From assembly GCA_029465975.1 (NCBI GenBank), contig CM055728.1, forward strand, positions 25,442,851 to 25,506,850: DNA of 64,000 bases, written 5' to 3'. The DNA comes from Dallia pectoralis. Taxonomy: Eukaryota; Chordata; Actinopteri; Esociformes; Umbridae. A model generated the notes under the pieces. It did not search any database, was not told the origin of the DNA, and saw nothing but the letters and a program-made list of their open reading frames with translations. Both the position numbers and the translations under genes were made by a program. Shown in pieces: positions 22,668-31,312 of the stretch (positions are counted from its first letter, which is position 1; each line of letters opens with the position of its first letter).

Positions 22668-24444
22668 AGTAATGGTGATCAGCAGCAGAGAGGGAGAGAA
22701 ACATGGAGAAAGTGAAGGGTGAAGAGACTGACCCTCACACAGCTTATATCTGTGACGTTATCTAAACTGTCCCTCTGCTTCCTAGAGGAACAATACTGCT
22801 GCAGTCAGATGGGGAAGCAATGGTAATAGCTGTGTGGTAATAGCTGTGTGGTAATAGCTGTGTGGTAATAGCTGTGTGGTAATAGCTGTATGGTAATAGC
22901 TGTGTGGTAATAGCTGTGTGGTAATAGCTGTGTGGTAATAGCTGTGTGGTAATAGCTGTGTGGTAATAGCTGTGTGGTAATAGCTGTGTTGTAATAGCTG
23001 TGTTGTAATAGCTGTGTTGTAATAGCTGTGTTGTAATAGCTGTGTTGTAATAGCTGTGTTGTAATAGCTGTGTTGTAATAGCTGTGTGGTAATAGTGTAA
23101 ACCGAATGGTAATAGCTGTGTGGTAATAGCTGTGTTCTAATAGCTGTGTTGTAATAGTGTAAACCGAATGGTAATAGTTGTGTTGTAATAGCTGTGTTGT
23201 TATAGCTGTGTTGTAATAGCGTTAACTGTAGGGTAATAGCTGTGTGGTAATAGCGTAAACTGTATGGTAATAGCATAAACTGTATGGTAATAACGTAAAC
23301 TGTATGGTAATAGCATAAACTGTATGGTATTAGCTGTATGGTAATAGCGTAAACTGTATGGTAATAGCATAAACTGTATGGTAATAACGTAAACTGTATG
23401 GTAATAGCTGTGTGGTAATAGCGTAAACTGTATGGTAATAGCATAAACTGTATGGTAATAACGTAAACTGTATGGTAATAACGTAAACTGTATGGTAATA
23501 GCATAAACTGTATGGTATTAGCTGTATGGTAATAGCATAAACTGTATGGTAATAACGTAAACTGTATGGTAATAGCATAAACTGTATGGTATTAGCTGTA
23601 TGGTAATAGCGTAAACTGTATGGTAATAACGTAAACTGTATGGTAATAGCTGTATGGTAATAGCCGTGTATTGTGTATTGTTACATATTCTGCATGGTTA
23701 AAAGCCTATTCTGCATGATTAGAAGCCTATTCTGTATGGTTAAAAGCCTATTCTGCATGATTAGAAGCCTACACTGTGTGGTTAAAACCCTTTACTCTAT
23801 ATTTAAAAGCCTTTAACATGCATTTTAAAGTCTGTACTGTTTGGTTAAATACTAAAACATCCAAAAGAATACCATCCAAATATCTTGCTGTGTTGTTGCT
23901 TTAGCATAGCTGTTGAGTGGGATGTTTATACAGTTTAGTTGACTCATGTCTGATATGTGTTGAATGTCACTCCCGGGCTCCTGTTTTAATGACACACTCG
24001 TTGTATTGGTTTGTGACCCCGAGGAGAGAATACTCTAGACATGTATTCATGCCGTGGCCATCAGTCGATCTCATTTAAGATATTTAAGTCTAGTAATTGC
24101 TTCCATGCTCATGCAGTTTATCAGCTTATTATTGCAAACAGAGTTAGCATTATAGTGCAGGTACATTATGCATCCAAACCAAACTAGACACATCCCTTAA
24201 CCTCCAGGAATTAGAATTAGTGTGGGCTGTCATGTTACAGATAATAACCTATGCAAACTAGGAAAAAACATGACTAAAGCAAGGGCGTGGGACTTGGATG
24301 TGAAAAATAAAAACGGTCTGTTATTTGTCTTTTTTCTTAAAGGTTAAATTTGGAGAGCCGAAGGATCAAGATTCACAGGAGCTATTCGGCTATGTTTGCA
24401 AGTTTGTCAACAACTTCAAGAAGACGCATTCAGAAATCAGATAA
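1714..24444 (+). CDS. Formin, 3' part of gene: nine exons encoding most of an FH2 domain (5' end missing)
   Basis: Nine exons joined in consistent phase across GT-AG introns encode 295 complete residues plus a TAA stop: 1714-1825, 4435-4525, 7769-7855, 12750-12902, 17749-17878, 17986-18018, 19013-19110, 19900-19983, 24343-24444. FH2 hallmarks seen: an IFLKGF segment at the start (the knob isoleucine region in other formins) and GNYLN followed by GFRLSTLTKL (the conserved GN-x-x-N/GF-x-L-x-x-L-x-KL signature). FH2 domains dimerise head to tail and nucleate and elongate actin filaments from barbed ends. A typical FH2 domain has about 400 residues, so roughly the first 100 (lasso, linker, start of knob) are missing. 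Translation stops right after the domain, leaving no room for a DAD tail or C-terminal extension. The C-terminus (FKKTHSEIR) does not match what I recall of delphilin, DIAPH, FMNL, FMN or INF2. FHDC-type or another fish formin is possible. Formin identity is firm; the subfamily is open. Confidence 0.9.
2049..3026. repeat. 45-bp minisatellite, about 22 copies (formin intron 1)
   Basis: The unit contains ATGTTGATGGTGCCGTACC and AGGTGGAGATACAGCCTGAC, and the period of 45 is clear. Copies differ mainly at GCCG/TCTT, TATT/TCTT and CAGT/CCGT. Because 45 is divisible by three, one frame stays open over most of the array and translates to a 15-residue repeat. This is taken as a by-product of the period. 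Confidence 0.95.
3027..4434. other. Formin intron 1, 3' part
   Basis: Unique-looking AT-rich intron sequence without a recognisable exon or repeat. Confidence 0.5.
4435..4525 (+). CDS. Formin exon b
   Basis: The acceptor CTCTTCCTTTACAG is strong and the donor is GAG|GTGAGA. The exon completes a split arginine codon, then encodes YAPTADDVEMYKSYK and ELHIVDRYMME. This fits the formin segment in which a D-x-V/L-x-x-Y-K helix is followed by L-x-x-x-D-x-F/Y-M. It ends in phase 0. Confidence 0.88.
4920..5330. repeat. 62-bp tandem repeat, about 6.6 copies (formin intron 2)
   Basis: The unit contains AATGACTACTGTGGTGGCGT, then ACAAAACCACACTAGTACAG and ATATCAATTGAATATG. Copies are about 90% alike, with the end copies most diverged. 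Confidence 0.93.
5331..7584. other. Formin intron 2, non-coding
   Basis: No exon or clear repeat recognised. A short duplication of GTACCAAATTTCTG occurs near 5540-5590. Confidence 0.45.
7585..7747. repeat. TG/TCTG/CGTG compound microsatellite next to exon c
   Basis: About 160 bases of TGTGTG interrupted by TCTCTG and TCTGCG blocks. It ends about 20 bases before the acceptor of the 87-nt exon c and so occupies the usual branch-point and polypyrimidine region. Confidence 0.95.
7769..7855 (+). CDS. Formin exon c
   Basis: Exactly 29 codons in phase 0 at both ends, encoding LCNIPFLGTRLDLLLTLREL and then PISMEDLQP. The acceptor is CCCCCATTAAAG and the donor is CCG|GTGAGT. The acceptor lies about 20 bases downstream of a long TG/TCTG microsatellite, and a transposon remnant begins about 10 bases after the donor, so both flanks of this exon have been remodelled by repeats. 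Confidence 0.87.
7866..8385 (+). mobile_element. Internally deleted Tc1-like transposon remnant
   Basis: The + strand shows transposase-like stretches: a TCTGGTCCGAACC segment, then GTGTGATGCTTTTGGCAACG, TTGTTGCAGACCAGGTACAC and, near 8210, a NLIELLWDVLNQQ-like reading that corresponds to the Tc1 NPIEHLWDVL motif. The same family occurs at 46586-49228. The N-terminal half is deleted, frames are broken, and no terminal inverted repeat was found. Confidence 0.8.
8386..9869. other. Formin intron 3, AT-rich non-coding
   Basis: Contains an AT microsatellite at about 8549-8575 and A-rich sequence. No exon recognised. Confidence 0.45.
9870..10085 (-). mobile_element. Tc1-like transposon end fragment
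   Basis: Begins with CGGCCACATCATTAGGTACA and continues through GTTGCTGCAGATTTGTC and TCCCGTTCCACCATTCC. This is the terminal part of the same family as 11901-12681, with the transposase on the - strand. It is truncated near GAGATCTGGAGACAGTGG. Confidence 0.75.
10086..11900. other. Formin intron 3, non-coding
   Basis: No exon or recognisable mobile element found. Confidence 0.4.
11901..12681 (-). mobile_element. Degenerate Tc1-like DNA transposon with both ends
   Basis: The left end is CACTCACCGGCCACTTCATT and the right end is the degenerate inverse GGTGGTCGGTGAGTG. On the - strand, 12140-12367 reads a transposase remnant containing CHKAHIILNWFLEHD. In intact relatives this follows a DNAPCH motif carrying a catalytic aspartate; here that stretch is changed and the aspartate is gone. 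The central part is deleted (after about 12455), and a short CATTTAGCAGACGC repeat interrupts it at 12541-12594. The element ends about 70 bases before formin exon d. Confidence 0.88.
12541..12594. repeat. Short interspersed repeat fragment nested in the Tc1-like element
   Basis: Contains GCATTTAGCAGACGCTCTTA and then TCCAGAGCGACTTACA, a motif very common in teleost genomes. The Tc1-like sequence resumes on both sides (CATGTCTAC and TGCCTAAATGCATTG), so this was inserted later. Confidence 0.75.
12750..12902 (+). CDS. Formin exon d (GNYLN / GFRLSTLTK signature)
   Basis: Fifty-one codons in phase 0 at both ends, with acceptor TGTATGTCTTACAG and donor AAA|GTAGGT. It encodes VLEHMLAIGNYLNENAGKGK and then AKGFRLSTLTK, the most diagnostic FH2 stretch. 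The final lysine begins the KL pair completed in the next exon. The corresponding lysine is altered in classic FH2 mutants (family knowledge; exact equivalence inferred). Confidence 0.95.
12913..13392. repeat. 32-bp pyrimidine-rich minisatellite after exon d
   Basis: About 14-15 copies of CTGATCAGATG(G/C)TCC + TCCTGTCTCTCCTCTAA. It starts about 10 bases after the exon d donor. Two unit types alternate, mostly in the order GCT-GGT-GGT, which gives a higher-order period near 96 bases. Confidence 0.93.
13511..16878. repeat. Giant 36-bp C-rich minisatellite, about 93 copies (formin intron 4)
   Basis: The unit is CCCACTAGACCCCCCAAATC + ACCCCATTAGTCTCTTC. The main variation is the length of the C run after TAGA (five to eight), plus occasional TCC for TCT. 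One rearranged unit is near 15181-15200. The opposite strand carries three G runs per unit (GGGG, GGGGG+, GGG). Confidence 0.97.
16879..17748. other. Formin intron 4, 3' end
   Basis: Unique-looking AT-rich sequence between the minisatellite and exon e. No exon or element recognised. Confidence 0.45.
17749..17878 (+). CDS. Formin exon e
   Basis: Encodes LSQLRGVDRKFTLMHALVEQ and then HEPNLATFPQELAEFETVPG, the segment after KL in which formins read D-x-K-x-T-L-L-H-x-L. The acceptor is CCCCATAG|CTT, which keeps LTK-LSQL in frame; a second AG lies eight bases on (TTTCCCAG|CTC) but would break the phase. The donor is GGAG|GTAAGT, leaving one base of a split codon. Confidence 0.93.
17986..18018 (+). 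CDS. Formin exon f (33-nt exon)
   Basis: The acceptor is TCTCTGTCTGGTCAG and the donor is GATG|GTGAGT. The exon completes an alanine codon, then encodes SIKGLTAEVD and leaves one base. Length 33 keeps the frame whether included or skipped. The intron before it is only 107 bases. It joins the coiled helix after FETVPG to the helix in exon g. Confidence 0.85.
18019..19899. other. Formin introns 6 and 7 (exon g lies between them)
   Basis: Apart from exon g at 19013-19110, this is AT-rich intron sequence without a recognised repeat family. Confidence 0.45.
19013..19110 (+). CDS. Formin exon g
   Basis: The acceptor is a CCCCCACCCCAG tract and the donor is AAG|GTAAAG. The exon completes a valine codon, then encodes LKNELQKVIQYRKTYKRRNQ and FTKDLK. 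It is lysine- and arginine-rich and helical, consistent with the basic helices of the late FH2 post region. Confidence 0.9.
19900..19983 (+). CDS. Formin exon h
   Basis: Twenty-eight codons in phase 0, encoding MAIEKYSTDLALLTKRCEEM and MKLYIDIL. The acceptor is CCCGCTCTCTCTAG and the donor is TTG|GTAATC. It corresponds to the final long helix before the conserved FGE turn of FH2 domains. Confidence 0.9.
20392..21090 (-). mobile_element. Degenerate Tc1-like transposon (formin intron 8)
   Basis: The left end GTTCAAAAGTCACTTAGAAA and right end GGACATTTCTATGTGACCCC are inverted relatives. Inside are GTCCTCTTGCTCAGTTGTGC and ACCGGGGCCTCCCACTC, which lie antisense to a transposase reading GGPGAQLSKRT on the - strand. 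I recognise this as a common fish Tc1-like family. It is much shortened and without an intact frame. Confidence 0.8.
21091..21451. other. Formin intron 8, between elements
   Basis: Nothing recognised. Confidence 0.4.
21452..22331. repeat. 24-bp minisatellite, about 36 copies (formin intron 8)
   Basis: The unit is CATATTGTACATGCACATTT + CATA, with CACATT/CATATT and TACATG/TGCGTG variants that recur as blocks. The period is divisible by three, so several frames on both strands stay open for nearly 300 codons. These are artefacts of the period. Confidence 0.96.
22631..22667. repeat. AC microsatellite
   Basis: A near-perfect run of about 18 AC dinucleotides. Confidence 0.95.
22820..23670. repeat. 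14-bp minisatellite with a second, longer unit type
   Basis: The first part is repeated GGTAATAGCTGTGT (14 bases; GG and TG variants in blocks). The later part mixes it with GGTAATAGC(A/G)TAAACTGTAT units and AACG variants, forming longer composite periods. No coding potential is inferred. Confidence 0.93.
23687..23850. repeat. 21-bp decaying tandem repeat
   Basis: About seven to eight copies of ATTCTGCATGGTTAAAAGCC + T. They become progressively more diverged towards the 3' end. Confidence 0.8.
23851..24342. other. Formin intron 8, 3' end
   Basis: Unique-looking intron leading to the last exon. Nothing else recognised. Confidence 0.4.
24343..24444 (+). CDS. Formin last exon with stop codon
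   Basis: The acceptor is CTTTTTTCTTAAAG. It encodes VKFGEPKDQDSQELFGYVCK and then FVNNFKKTHSEIR before TAA. The pattern (Y/K)FGE...(E)xF(F)xxxxxFxxxFK is the usual FH2 ending. No DAD or WH2-like tail follows. Confidence 0.93.
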   Translation, partial: VKFGEPKDQDSQELFGYVCKFVNNFKKTHSEIR

Positions 24445-24534
24445 CACGTTGCTCTTTGAGTTCATTTGTATAAAACGGGAGATGATCCAAATACGGTTCA
24501 TCGTTGCATTCCTTGTAATATAGATATAGTTTAT

Positions 24535-24540
24535 ATTAAA
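24535..24540 (+). terminator. Candidate polyadenylation signal of the formin
   Basis: ATTAAA lies about 90 bases after the stop codon. It is a common variant signal and the first one after the stop. No transcript evidence is available. Confidence 0.3.
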
Positions 24541-24610
24541 ATACAGAGGGCTTCATAGGAATCGCATTGATCGCTGATCGCCTTAACTCAAAGGTATCTT
24601 CAGGTCTCGA

Positions 24611-24675
24611 GATTTACGTCATTTAGCAGATGGTCTTTTCCAGAGCAAGTAGTGTGCACGTGCATTTGGGTACTG
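24611..24675. repeat. SINE-like fragment (CATTTAGCAGA family)
   Basis: TTACGTCATTTAGCAGATGG and then TCTTTTCCAGAGCAAGTAGT resemble the 12541-12594 and 54925-55078 copies. Confidence 0.6.
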
Positions 24676-25591
24676 GAAACTCAGGCATTATTATCACGAT
24701 TGTAATTTGGGTGCGCTGAGATGCCTCACAGACTGTGTTATTTCAGTAGTCTAAAACCTGGCCTGACGAGAAGCATAGATGTCGTTTTAGCTCATAGCTG
24801 TGTGATGTGTAGGCAGATTAAAATATTGACCTTAAAACAGATTTGTTTTCCAATCTTAGTCAACTCTTTCGTTTTTTCTCCGTTTTTGTGTACAATTATG
24901 CAATTAAAACATGATCAGTGCACCAACTGTGGTTAAGGGTTATTGTTTATAAATTGTCTGAATTCAGTTGATCAGCTATAATGATTTGAGTTATGACAGT
25001 TGGGGGATGCCAACGCTGGTGAGATCCACAGCTGTCTGTCTGAGGCCAAGGGAAATGTATCCCATTTAACTCACACCAGATGCCAACTGAATACGCTCCA
25101 TTGGATCACCCGATTTCTCTGCACATGCAAACTCTCTTCACTTTGTTTGGAGCACAGATCTCAGTATTCCAGGAGAAGCTCCAAGACCCTTCCATAGAGT
25201 AAGGACAAGATCTGATGCCGTTTGTCATCTTAAGTGGATCTTTGTTTTTTTCTCCTCCCTCCCTCTCCTGCAACTGATACTGCAGCAGCAAAACGTTCGC
25301 TGCTTCAAACTGTTGGAAAATACTTTCGATTGATTTCGTGTTAAATTGGAGATAAAGAGAGTTTGACTGTGTCTGACATTTTAATCAGAAAGCGCAGCTA
25401 TGGGGAGTTTTTTAAACCGTAAACCAAAAGTATGATCAACCAGGACCCAGCTTTGTGTGCCGTTACAAACAGAATAATATGACTGTAAGAGCTTGGTTGC
25501 AAACAACTGATGCCAACCTAACCATGCTCCTTAAGTCCCACATTTCAGTCATTCAGTTGACACCACAATCAGGAATGACATGGGGAAGCAG

Positions 25592-25670
25592 GCCTCCAGT
25601 GGGAATCAAACCCACAACCTCTGGCATTGCCAGGACAATGCGTTGCCGTCTAAGCAACAAAGGGCACCAT
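25592..25670 (-). repeat. tRNA-derived SINE head, antisense
   Basis: GTGGGAATCAAACCCACAAC is the reverse complement of a tRNA B-box-like GGGTTTGATTCCCAC, followed by GTTGCCGTCTAAGCAAC. This is the inverted tRNA-like module found in teleost SINEs. It is degenerate and not a tRNA gene. Confidence 0.6.
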
Positions 25671-26863
25671 TCCTACAGTGTTGGTGGCGACAGCACCATG
25701 TTGAAGCAAAACTATTAATCAGCAGGGACTGAAAATGAAGGAAGAAGAGATGCAACACAATCCAAGGAAACACGGCAAGAGAACCTTTTTCAGTTTACAA
25801 ACAAACAGAAGCAGGACAAGGCCAAAGCATCAACAACATAAAGGTGAATATCTGACAAGTTCTGATATGACTTCCACTGAGAATCTGAGGTAATATTTTT
25901 AAATGGCTGCCCAGAAACGCTGCCCAAAGCAACTTAAAAAACCTGGAGCAAATCTGCCAAGACAAATGGGAACAAATCTTTTTGATAATGTCTGCAAAAC
26001 AGGTACAGACCTCAAGATTTAGGGCATGTATAACTGAAAAAGGTGGCTCTACCAAATATTTATAGTTCTTAAATTCTTCGGCAAGTAACATTTAATTTCA
26101 TTTTTTCAAATGAATATCTCCCAATATGGTTGAGTTGAATTAAATCGAGTTTCTGTTTTAGGGTTTTAAAATGAAACATGTTGATGAAAATCATTTTTAT
26201 GTGTAAATCTTACTTTTTTACTAGGAGGGGACTGGGCACATAAAATGTTTCATTCTGTATACAATAAAACCAACATGAACAGGCCCTTAAAATGAAACGT
26301 GACCTTCCATATTGTCCCCACACATTTGGTCTCCATTCTACTTGGATAAAAAGAAAAATGTAAAGCTTCATTCATGGCCCAAGAACAGTCTGGAGGGGAG
26401 GATGCGTACTATAAACTACTTTGTATATTTCGTATGACCTAATGCACATTTGTGAACCTAGACCTCTATGAAATACATGTTATAAAAGGCCCTCCTTAAC
26501 ATGGTTCAAGGTTCGGCCATTTCAGAAAAATAAAGGCACCTTTAATTACCTTATACAGACAGACATTCACAAAAAAGAAACCCACAGGCTTTCACAGAGG
26601 AGAAACATTCTCCGTATCTCACCGTTCAAGACGAGTGTTCAGCCCTAGATAATCAGCGTAGCACCCAGCATGCATCCCTTTCACTGATCATACACCCGTT
26701 AGAAATTAGAATATGTTATATCGGATATCATATTAGGTATGACGTTCTCTCTCGGACCATATCTCGTAGGTTTCTTTAATACTCTCACCAAATGGGTTAC
26801 CTCTAAATACCATGGTTCCTACTTCCTACAGTATTAACTAGATGTTTAATACAACAATTTACA

Positions 26864-27103
26864 GCAACAAATGACTGTTCTCTACATGTCTAGTCAGTGT
26901 ACAGGATATATATAATGGGGCAAATGACTGTTCTCTACATGGCTAGTCAGTGTACAGGGTATATATATATATATATAATGGTGCTAATGACTGTTCTCTA
27001 CATGGCTAGTCAGTGTACAGGGTAGGTATATATATGTATATATATATATATATAAATAATGGGGCTAATGACTGTTCTCTACATGGCTAGTCAGTGTACA
27101 TGG
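26864..27103. repeat. Tandem repeat of 55-80 bp, four copies with AT microsatellite spacers
   Basis: Four copies of AATGACTGTTCTCTACATGG + CTAGTCAGTGTACAGGGTA. Each of the first three is followed by a (TA)n run of different length and then ATAATGGGGC. Unit length varies with the (TA)n run. Confidence 0.92.
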
Positions 27104-27938
27104 TATTTGCAGGAATATAACGGGGCCTTGTCTTTGTTTACAATATATACATCCTCTCCTTTTTTTCCAATAGGCAGTAATTGCCCGTGAGATCTTTTTT
27201 TTAATCAAGCCCCCAAGTTATTCTGATGACAAAACATTTTTGTTACCCAAGAATCCCCCGTACAGATTGCATTTGTTTAAAATGAATTAATCGCAGCAGT
27301 GACTGCTGGTGGAATATTAATAGGATTTGCTTTTCAGAAGCTGAGCAATTATAATAACAGAGGGCTCTCTTCACCTACACACTAGAGTAGGGAGGTTATA
27401 GCAGCAAGTCCTAAAGGGGAATATCAACAAATAAATAATCTATTGCCACTCGTGCCTCCGTTCAGCCAGGTGGATGTAGTATCACATCTATGGCAACACA
27501 AAGGTTACTGTATTATAAACGTCTCCAATCAGGATTCACATATCAGACACAGACGTGGTTGATTTACTGTTTCGTAGTGGAACTGTGAACAGTTGTAGGT
27601 CAATGGAGGTTTCATTGTTGTTTGTGGATTTCTACAGTAAGTAGTACTTAACAGCCTGACAGTTATCCAGAAATAGATTATTGGCCTAGATTAGCAGTCC
27701 CCAACTTCTTGGGTTCTGGTGACCATCTAATTACCATTAAACACTCTTGAGGACCACTATTTCTGGAGTCACATACTTCATTAAACATATGGTATCTTCT
27801 AGTTCGTTTTCGGCAGAAAATGTAACATTAAGGTCTAATTATATTCATTGTTTTTCAAAACAATTTGCATTGTTGTAAGTAATAGTATTTTTGTAGTATC
27901 ATTAGTACTCACAAGTGTTAATTATTTTGTAGAGGAAA
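27104..27938. other. Intergenic, nothing recognised
   Basis: AT-rich, with no coding or repeat signal. Confidence 0.4.
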
Positions 27939-28205
27939 AGGTAGTAGGCATGTTGTAGTAGGCATTTTGTAGTAGGCATGTTGTAGTAGGCATTGTGTAG
28001 TAGGCATGATGTAGTAGGCATGGTGTAGTAGGCATGATGTAGTAGGCATGATGTAGTAGGCATGATGTAGTAGTCCTGGTGTAGTAGGCATGATGTAGTA
28101 GGCATGGTGTAGTAGGCATGATGTAGTAGTCCTGGTGTAGTAGGCATGATGTAGTAGGCATGATGTAGTAGGCATGATGTAGTATGCATGATGTAGTAGG
28201 TATGG
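27939..28205. repeat. 14-bp minisatellite, about 19 copies
   Basis: The unit is TGATGTAGTAGGCA, with TTG/TGG/TCC variants. The AGTAGTCCTGG variant appears twice at regular distance, which indicates block duplication. Confidence 0.93.
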
Positions 28206-28904
28206 ACTCCCAAGTCAACACTAGGCCATTCTGGACATTCCTGCTCTCCTGCTCTCCGATCATATAGTGAAAGAATACCTGATAAGTGCTCAGGACAATT
28301 CAACTGGCAATAATGGTACAGATAAACAATAAGTACAGGTCAGTAGGTCTACTGCAATCATGACAGCTCAAGTCAAGCAGTAATATAGATAGCTCTGAGG
28401 CTGACAAATGTCCAATATGCAAAGTATTTGAAATTAATCACACAAGTTTAAAGTGTTGACTCTGAATGCCCTAAAGAATTATAATCATACATTGAATTCA
28501 AATGGTCCTGACTTTTCCGCTTTTCCTTTTCTCTTTTCAAACTCCCTGTTGTGAGTCATTGTCCGTCTGGCTCTACGACGTTAACTTGTTATCACGTCAG
28601 GTCAGGTGACTAACAGCGAGATGCTCGTTTCGTGTGTGTGTGGGGTGGGGGGGTGGGGCGAGGCAGCCCAGTTGGCAACACTTGTACGTCTTACGTCTGT
28701 GTGTGTAAGACAGAATGTGAGGTATGAGTGTTGTTCGGAGAGTCGGCTACACGACCGTAAACCGGCACACCCGCGTTCCACTCCGCGTTGCAGCGAGTAT
28801 TACAATGATAAAATTGCATTTCCCGACCCTCGTCACCGGCCCAACATCCAGCGGCCCAGTGGGAATGCGCCCAAATCTCCCGATTACTCACTCTGGAATT
28901 GCCT
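28206..28904. other. Intergenic; CpG-richer stretch at 28560-28904
   Basis: From about 28560 the sequence becomes richer in CG (ACGACG, CACGTCAGG, CCGCGTTG) than its surroundings. No gene recognised. Confidence 0.35.
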
Positions 28905-28917
28905 GCTAAAGTAACAG

Positions 28918-29050
28918 CTGGTGCCTTCCGGAAGATTCCAGAAGCTCCCAACTGGGTCAGCCCCGCACTATACACTTCCCTCCTATTGGGACTTGGTAAG
29001 AATGCATTTAAGGGCTACCAGGGAGCAGTTTGGGGTGAAGGCCAGAAGCG
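28918..29050 (+). repeat. LTR-like promoter module, copy 1
   Basis: AAGATTCCAGAAGCTCCCAA, later CTATTGGGACTTGG (an inverted CCAAT box) and GCATTTAAGGGCTACC (a TATA-like box), in the same order and spacing as 59098-59215. Consistent with a retroelement U3 fragment. Confidence 0.5.
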
Positions 29051-31312
29051 AGGAAAAGCACCAGAGATGGCTGCACAAAATAGGTGGAGGAAGACAGGCA
29101 GGATATGGAGGATGTTGGAGGGATGGAGGTAGCTCCTGGGATGTCACCCCTGAGATGAAGCTGGCACCTTATAAAGGGGGCTGTTTTTAAGTTGTACCCT
29201 GCTGTCCCCCCCTCACCTGCCCCTGACTCTTCTTGTCACTAAAATGCCCTAGGGTATTAAACACACCATAGGGGGGGTATATTCACATTTGTAAACGTTA
29301 GAGGCAGGATTCTACACAGAGCATCTTTATATATAGCACAGTAACAAAAGGAACTGTAGTTCAGAAAGTAGGATGCGCTAAATCAATAAACTATAACAGG
29401 TCAAGTGACAGCATTATATACTTTCAAATGATTAAATTATGAAATACAGTATTAAAGTGTAAAAATACTGACCTAACTGTCACAATTGTGGTGAGTACTG
29501 ATCTACACAGGCGGGGTGCACTTCCTGTGTCTGGGGATTGTTTTGTTGTTAGCATGGCTGGGGCTGGTTAGCAATCACTGGGGCTATTAAACACTGTAGT
29601 TTGGGATCCAGCTTGTCGGTTATTATTTACAAAAGGTGAGTGTTAGTCAAAGTTGGGAGAACACAAATCATAGTTAAATACAAAACAGATTTCAAATAAA
29701 ATCAAACAAACACTGTAATTGTTCATGCATGCATTGACAATACTTTTTGAGGTATTTCAAAATATAAACAAAAATTGGCCCAAGTGATACACTCCCACGG
29801 TCTTTACTAACCTGTCCGCTTAACCCCTTACACCACAATTCATCATCAGAACGAAGCCCAAGGCCTAAAGGGACTTTTCCAGGACGGTAAAGGCTAAGCC
29901 CTGCTGCATTCTGGGTGGGCAACTAGCCGAGTGTACCCACAGACGGCACCAATTATGTGATGGCGAGTGTCCCCTAGTGACCACTGGCTCATACACCAAA
30001 CCCCCAGCACACGGGCCCTGCATGTAAAGGGTTTGCTAATTAGGAGGGTAAATTAATGGAATGTGCTAGAACACACGGACAAATCCACAGTCACCTAGCA
30101 ATGTCATCATGGGGGGCCACTAGATTAATTTACAAACACACACTAACCCCAAAACACGACAGAATAATTGGAGGCCAGCTTTCTTGCAACTTAAAGAAAC
30201 TAAAGAAGACCCCATAGACCAGCACATCATAGCACAGTTACTGCGATGGGCTCAGGAGGAAACTGGAGGTCACGCAGTAGAACATTCAGTGCCGGCTCTA
30301 GCCGTTTAGGGGCCCTAAGCAATTTTTGATCTGGCGACCCCTCTCCCCCACCGCTTATAAAACGTATGCCTAGAACCCGGTCCTGAGAACGCGGATGGTG
30401 TCAGTATTTAGCTCCTGTCTAATATCACCCAATCAAAGGTAGCCTGTAGGCAATTGTACCAATACTACCATTTGACCAATTTGCCACTGGAAACACCCAG
30501 TTCACAATAGAACGCAGTTACACACAGATGTGAGCACCATTCAAATGTTTCTAATGATTGTTCCACTCACTTCCTGTTGTTATTTACACTGTCATTTGTG
30601 GGAAACATCACAAAGGAACCAGCTGAATAATATGCATAGACGTCAACTTACGAAACAATATTTGGCATAAAGCACACAGTCATACTTCTTTTATCTGAAA
30701 CTCAGCAGGGTAACGCGGTACAAAGGTTAACACATGAGGAAACATGTTCGCTCACACAGCCACTGAGCTGCGGAAATCCTATTGCCATGGAAACATATTG
30801 GAAATGTAGAATGCATCAGGTATTGTTGTCAAAGCTGTGTGATATTGCCTTGAACATTTTAAGCGGTCGTCGGGCAGACGGGTCTGACATTTTGTATTTC
30901 CTTTGGTTTCTATTCTGTTTTATGGATTGATTAAGGCTAGTTTGGCTTTCCGTTTCAAATAATTCTAGCCTACACTACATTAAGTATAATATCAAAATAT
31001 GTCACAGAACATTTCTGATTTCTTGACAAAAACATATTAACAAAATGTACTTGCGGCAGACATTAAAAGAGAATAATAAAAAGAAGTGAAAAAATTATGT
31101 TATGTTGAAACCGGTCAATTCTGTAACTCACTTTGACTGTTTGTTAGAAAAAACTAATTGTGGACTATTTACAACTCTGCTCTTCCTGCCAGGACTTCAA
31201 GTGGATCAACAGATCTCACCTGACACCCTCTGTTAGTTTTGCTGGTGCCCAAAGCCACTGATGAAATTTCTAGAACACGATGAGACCAGCAAATCCTGTC
31301 TGAATGTGCCTT
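29051..31312. other. Intergenic with unclassified repeats
   Basis: A G-run-rich patch lies near 29160-29280. At 30287 a CAGTGCCGGCTCTAGCC start resembles hAT-type termini, but no matching end or target duplication was found. Confidence 0.35.

Larger units (their letters stand above)
24445..26863. other. Formin 3' UTR and intergenic DNA
   Basis: The formin 3' UTR is followed by AT-rich intergenic sequence. The only recognisable items are two SINE-like fragments, listed separately. Confidence 0.45.

Noticed and set aside
22782..23578. Minus-strand frames of 82 and 240 codons
   Set aside because: Translations of the 14-bp array.
1714..24444. Assignment of the formin as delphilin (GRID2IP), tempting because of cbln4 nearby
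   Set aside because: The C-terminal sequence and spacing do not resemble delphilin as I know it, so no symbol was given.
25592..25670. A tRNA gene
   Set aside because: Only a reversed B-box-like segment is convincing. No cloverleaf with paired stems can be drawn, so it fits a SINE relic.
30287..31260. Possible hAT element starting CAGTGCCGGCTCTAGCC and ending near AAAGCCACTG
   Set aside because: The ends match only weakly and the flanking 8-mers (AGAACATT and ATGAAATT) do not form a convincing duplication.
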